Assembly (NCBI GenBank): GCA_021821235.1
Contig: JAKACS010000200.1
Span: 1 to 6,297, forward strand
DNA: 6,297 nt
Source of the DNA: Bacillota bacterium
GTDB lineage: Bacteria; Bacillota; Bacilli; Bacillales_B; DSM-18226
Direction: 5' to 3'
Part shown: positions 5,884 to 6,297 of the stretch, one piece after another
Numbering within the stretch: position 1 is the stretch's first letter
Layout: every line of letters starts with the position of its first letter
Made by a program: the position numbers and the translations under genes
The notes under the pieces: generated by a model
Database searches by the model: none
Seen by the model: only the letters and a program-made list of their open reading frames with translations
Told to the model about the DNA's origin: nothing

Positions 5884-5897
5884 TTGTCCATTGACAA
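5884..5897. promoter_or_regulatory. TTGTC-N4-GACAA dyad next to the aminotransferase SD
   Basis: TTGTC (5884-5888) and GACAA (5893-5897) are perfect inverted repeats around four bases, just upstream of the aminotransferase SD. It could be an operator or a small mRNA hairpin affecting SD access. The arms are short, so chance is possible. Confidence 0.35.
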
Positions 5898-5955
5898 TAA
5901 GATTACTGTCATGTTGCATGTTTGGCATTTCAAAAATTCCACTCATCATAGCTAA

Positions 5956-5991
5956 TTTTCTGAACAAAAAATGATACCGCAGTTCAGGAAA
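5956..5991. promoter_or_regulatory. 10-bp inverted repeat upstream of the aminotransferase
   Basis: TTTTCTGAAC (5956-5965) pairs with GTTCAGGAAA (5982-5991) over ten positions with one G-T, around a 16-nt loop. It lies about 95 to 130 bp upstream of the start codon. It may be an operator for the aminotransferase or a transcript hairpin; no T run follows directly on either strand, so a terminator is less likely. Confidence 0.4.
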
Positions 5992-6020
5992 TTAAAAACA
6001 ATGGAACCTAATAGTAAAGA

Positions 6021-6047
6021 GTAATATCCGAATGGAAGGAATATTAC
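6021..6047. repeat. imperfect inverted repeat GTAATATCC / GGAATATTAC
   Basis: GTAATATCC (6021-6029) is complementary to GGAATATTAC (6038-6047) with a single bulge and an 8-nt loop. On the plus strand it is followed by CTTTTCC, so it could be a weak terminator or a remnant mobile-repeat end. Its role is unknown. Confidence 0.35.
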
Positions 6048-6091
6048 CTTTTCCAGAATGTAATAATGCGGAAATAGTCAGGGGATACCAG

Positions 6092-6297
6092 TTCATGACC
6101 CGTTGGGAGCAAAGTTTCCGCTTTTCGGGTCATGAGAAAAGGTTTCATGACCCGTCAGGAGCAAAAATCCCGCTTTCCGGGTCATGAGAAAGGGGTTCAT
6201 GACCCGTCAGATGCAAAAATCCCACTTTTCGGGTCATGAGAAAAAGCTTCATGACCCGTCAGATGCAAAAATCCCGCTTTTCGGGTCATGAGAAAAG
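6092..6297. repeat. 52-bp-period tandem array of dyad repeats (four copies, runs to window edge)
   Basis: Copies begin at 6092, 6144, 6196 and 6248, exactly 52 bp apart; the last is cut at 50 bp by the window end. Each copy holds TCATGACCCG and its reverse complement CGGGTCATGA, 23 nt apart, with a 9-nt linker to the next copy. All eight 10-nt arms are identical. Differences fall in the inner 23 nt (mainly in copy 1, 6103-6125) and in the linker; copies 3 and 4 differ at one inner base. Because arms alternate at 23- and 9-nt spacings, two fold patterns are possible: within a unit, or between neighbours with the tighter 9-nt loop. No unique spacers exist, so it is not a CRISPR. I do not recognise the family; it is REP-like or a cluster of protein-binding sites. 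Confidence 0.93.

Larger units (their letters stand above)
5863..6091. other. non-coding leader/promoter region of the aminotransferase
   Basis: About 230 bp without any plausible gene on either strand. It holds the SD, a TTGTC/GACAA dyad next to it, a 10-bp dyad at 5956-5991 and an imperfect dyad at 6021-6047. I found no convincing sigma-A -35/-10 pair and no sigma-54 -24/-12 element. Confidence 0.6.

Noticed and set aside
5900..5940. Sigma-54 (-24/-12) promoter suggested by TTGGCA and TTGCA-like words
   Set aside because: The GG and GC doublets do not fall at the required spacing on either strand.
6092..6297. CRISPR array
   Set aside because: Repeated units have no unique spacers; the whole 52-bp period is conserved and each unit is a dyad. 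No cas genes are present.

Overview
The window looks like a chromosomal segment of a Bacillaceae-type Firmicute. The support is: strong AGGAG-type ribosome binding sites, an A+T-rich non-coding sequence, a DHA2 exporter of the LmrB type, and fragments of a branched-chain/acyl-CoA operon resembling the B. subtilis yng cluster. There are no rRNA or tRNA genes, transposases or phage genes. It reads as ordinary chromosome with one decayed operon and one unusual intergenic repeat array.

Layout. (1) 1-1020 (+): the C-terminal two thirds of a 14-TM multidrug exporter whose start lies left of the window, closed by a clear intrinsic terminator. Between the 3' end of this gene and the convergent helicase gene is a compact structured segment (1053-1145) that could be an independent small RNA. 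(2) 1199-3433 (-): a superfamily 1B (UPF1/DNA2-like) helicase with all expected motifs. (3) 3569-3978 (-): remains of an acyl-CoA catabolism operon. They are a 46-codon stub of an acyl-CoA dehydrogenase (yngJ-like head) and an intact 71-aa biotin carrier protein (yngHB-like). The acyl-CoA ligase and biotin carboxylase genes that separate these two in B. subtilis are absent, so an internal deletion is likely. (4) 4193-4504 (+): a small DUF3870 protein, divergent from the stub and convergent with the next gene. (5) 4540-5862 (-): a class III PLP aminotransferase with a GTG start.

(6) 5863-6297: a 435-bp stretch without a gene. Its first half carries two dyads in the presumed promoter/leader region of the aminotransferase. 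Its second half is an exact 52-bp-period tandem array (four copies, cut by the window edge). In every copy the 10-nt dyad arms are perfectly conserved while the sequence between them varies.

How the genes work together: no single pathway links them. The biotin carrier and dehydrogenase stub once belonged to one degradative operon. The aminotransferase and DUF3870 protein may be functionally associated, but only their adjacency supports this. The exporter and helicase are independent single-gene units. The best candidates for something undescribed are the 52-bp dyad array and the structured segment behind the exporter. No complete novel multi-gene system is visible.
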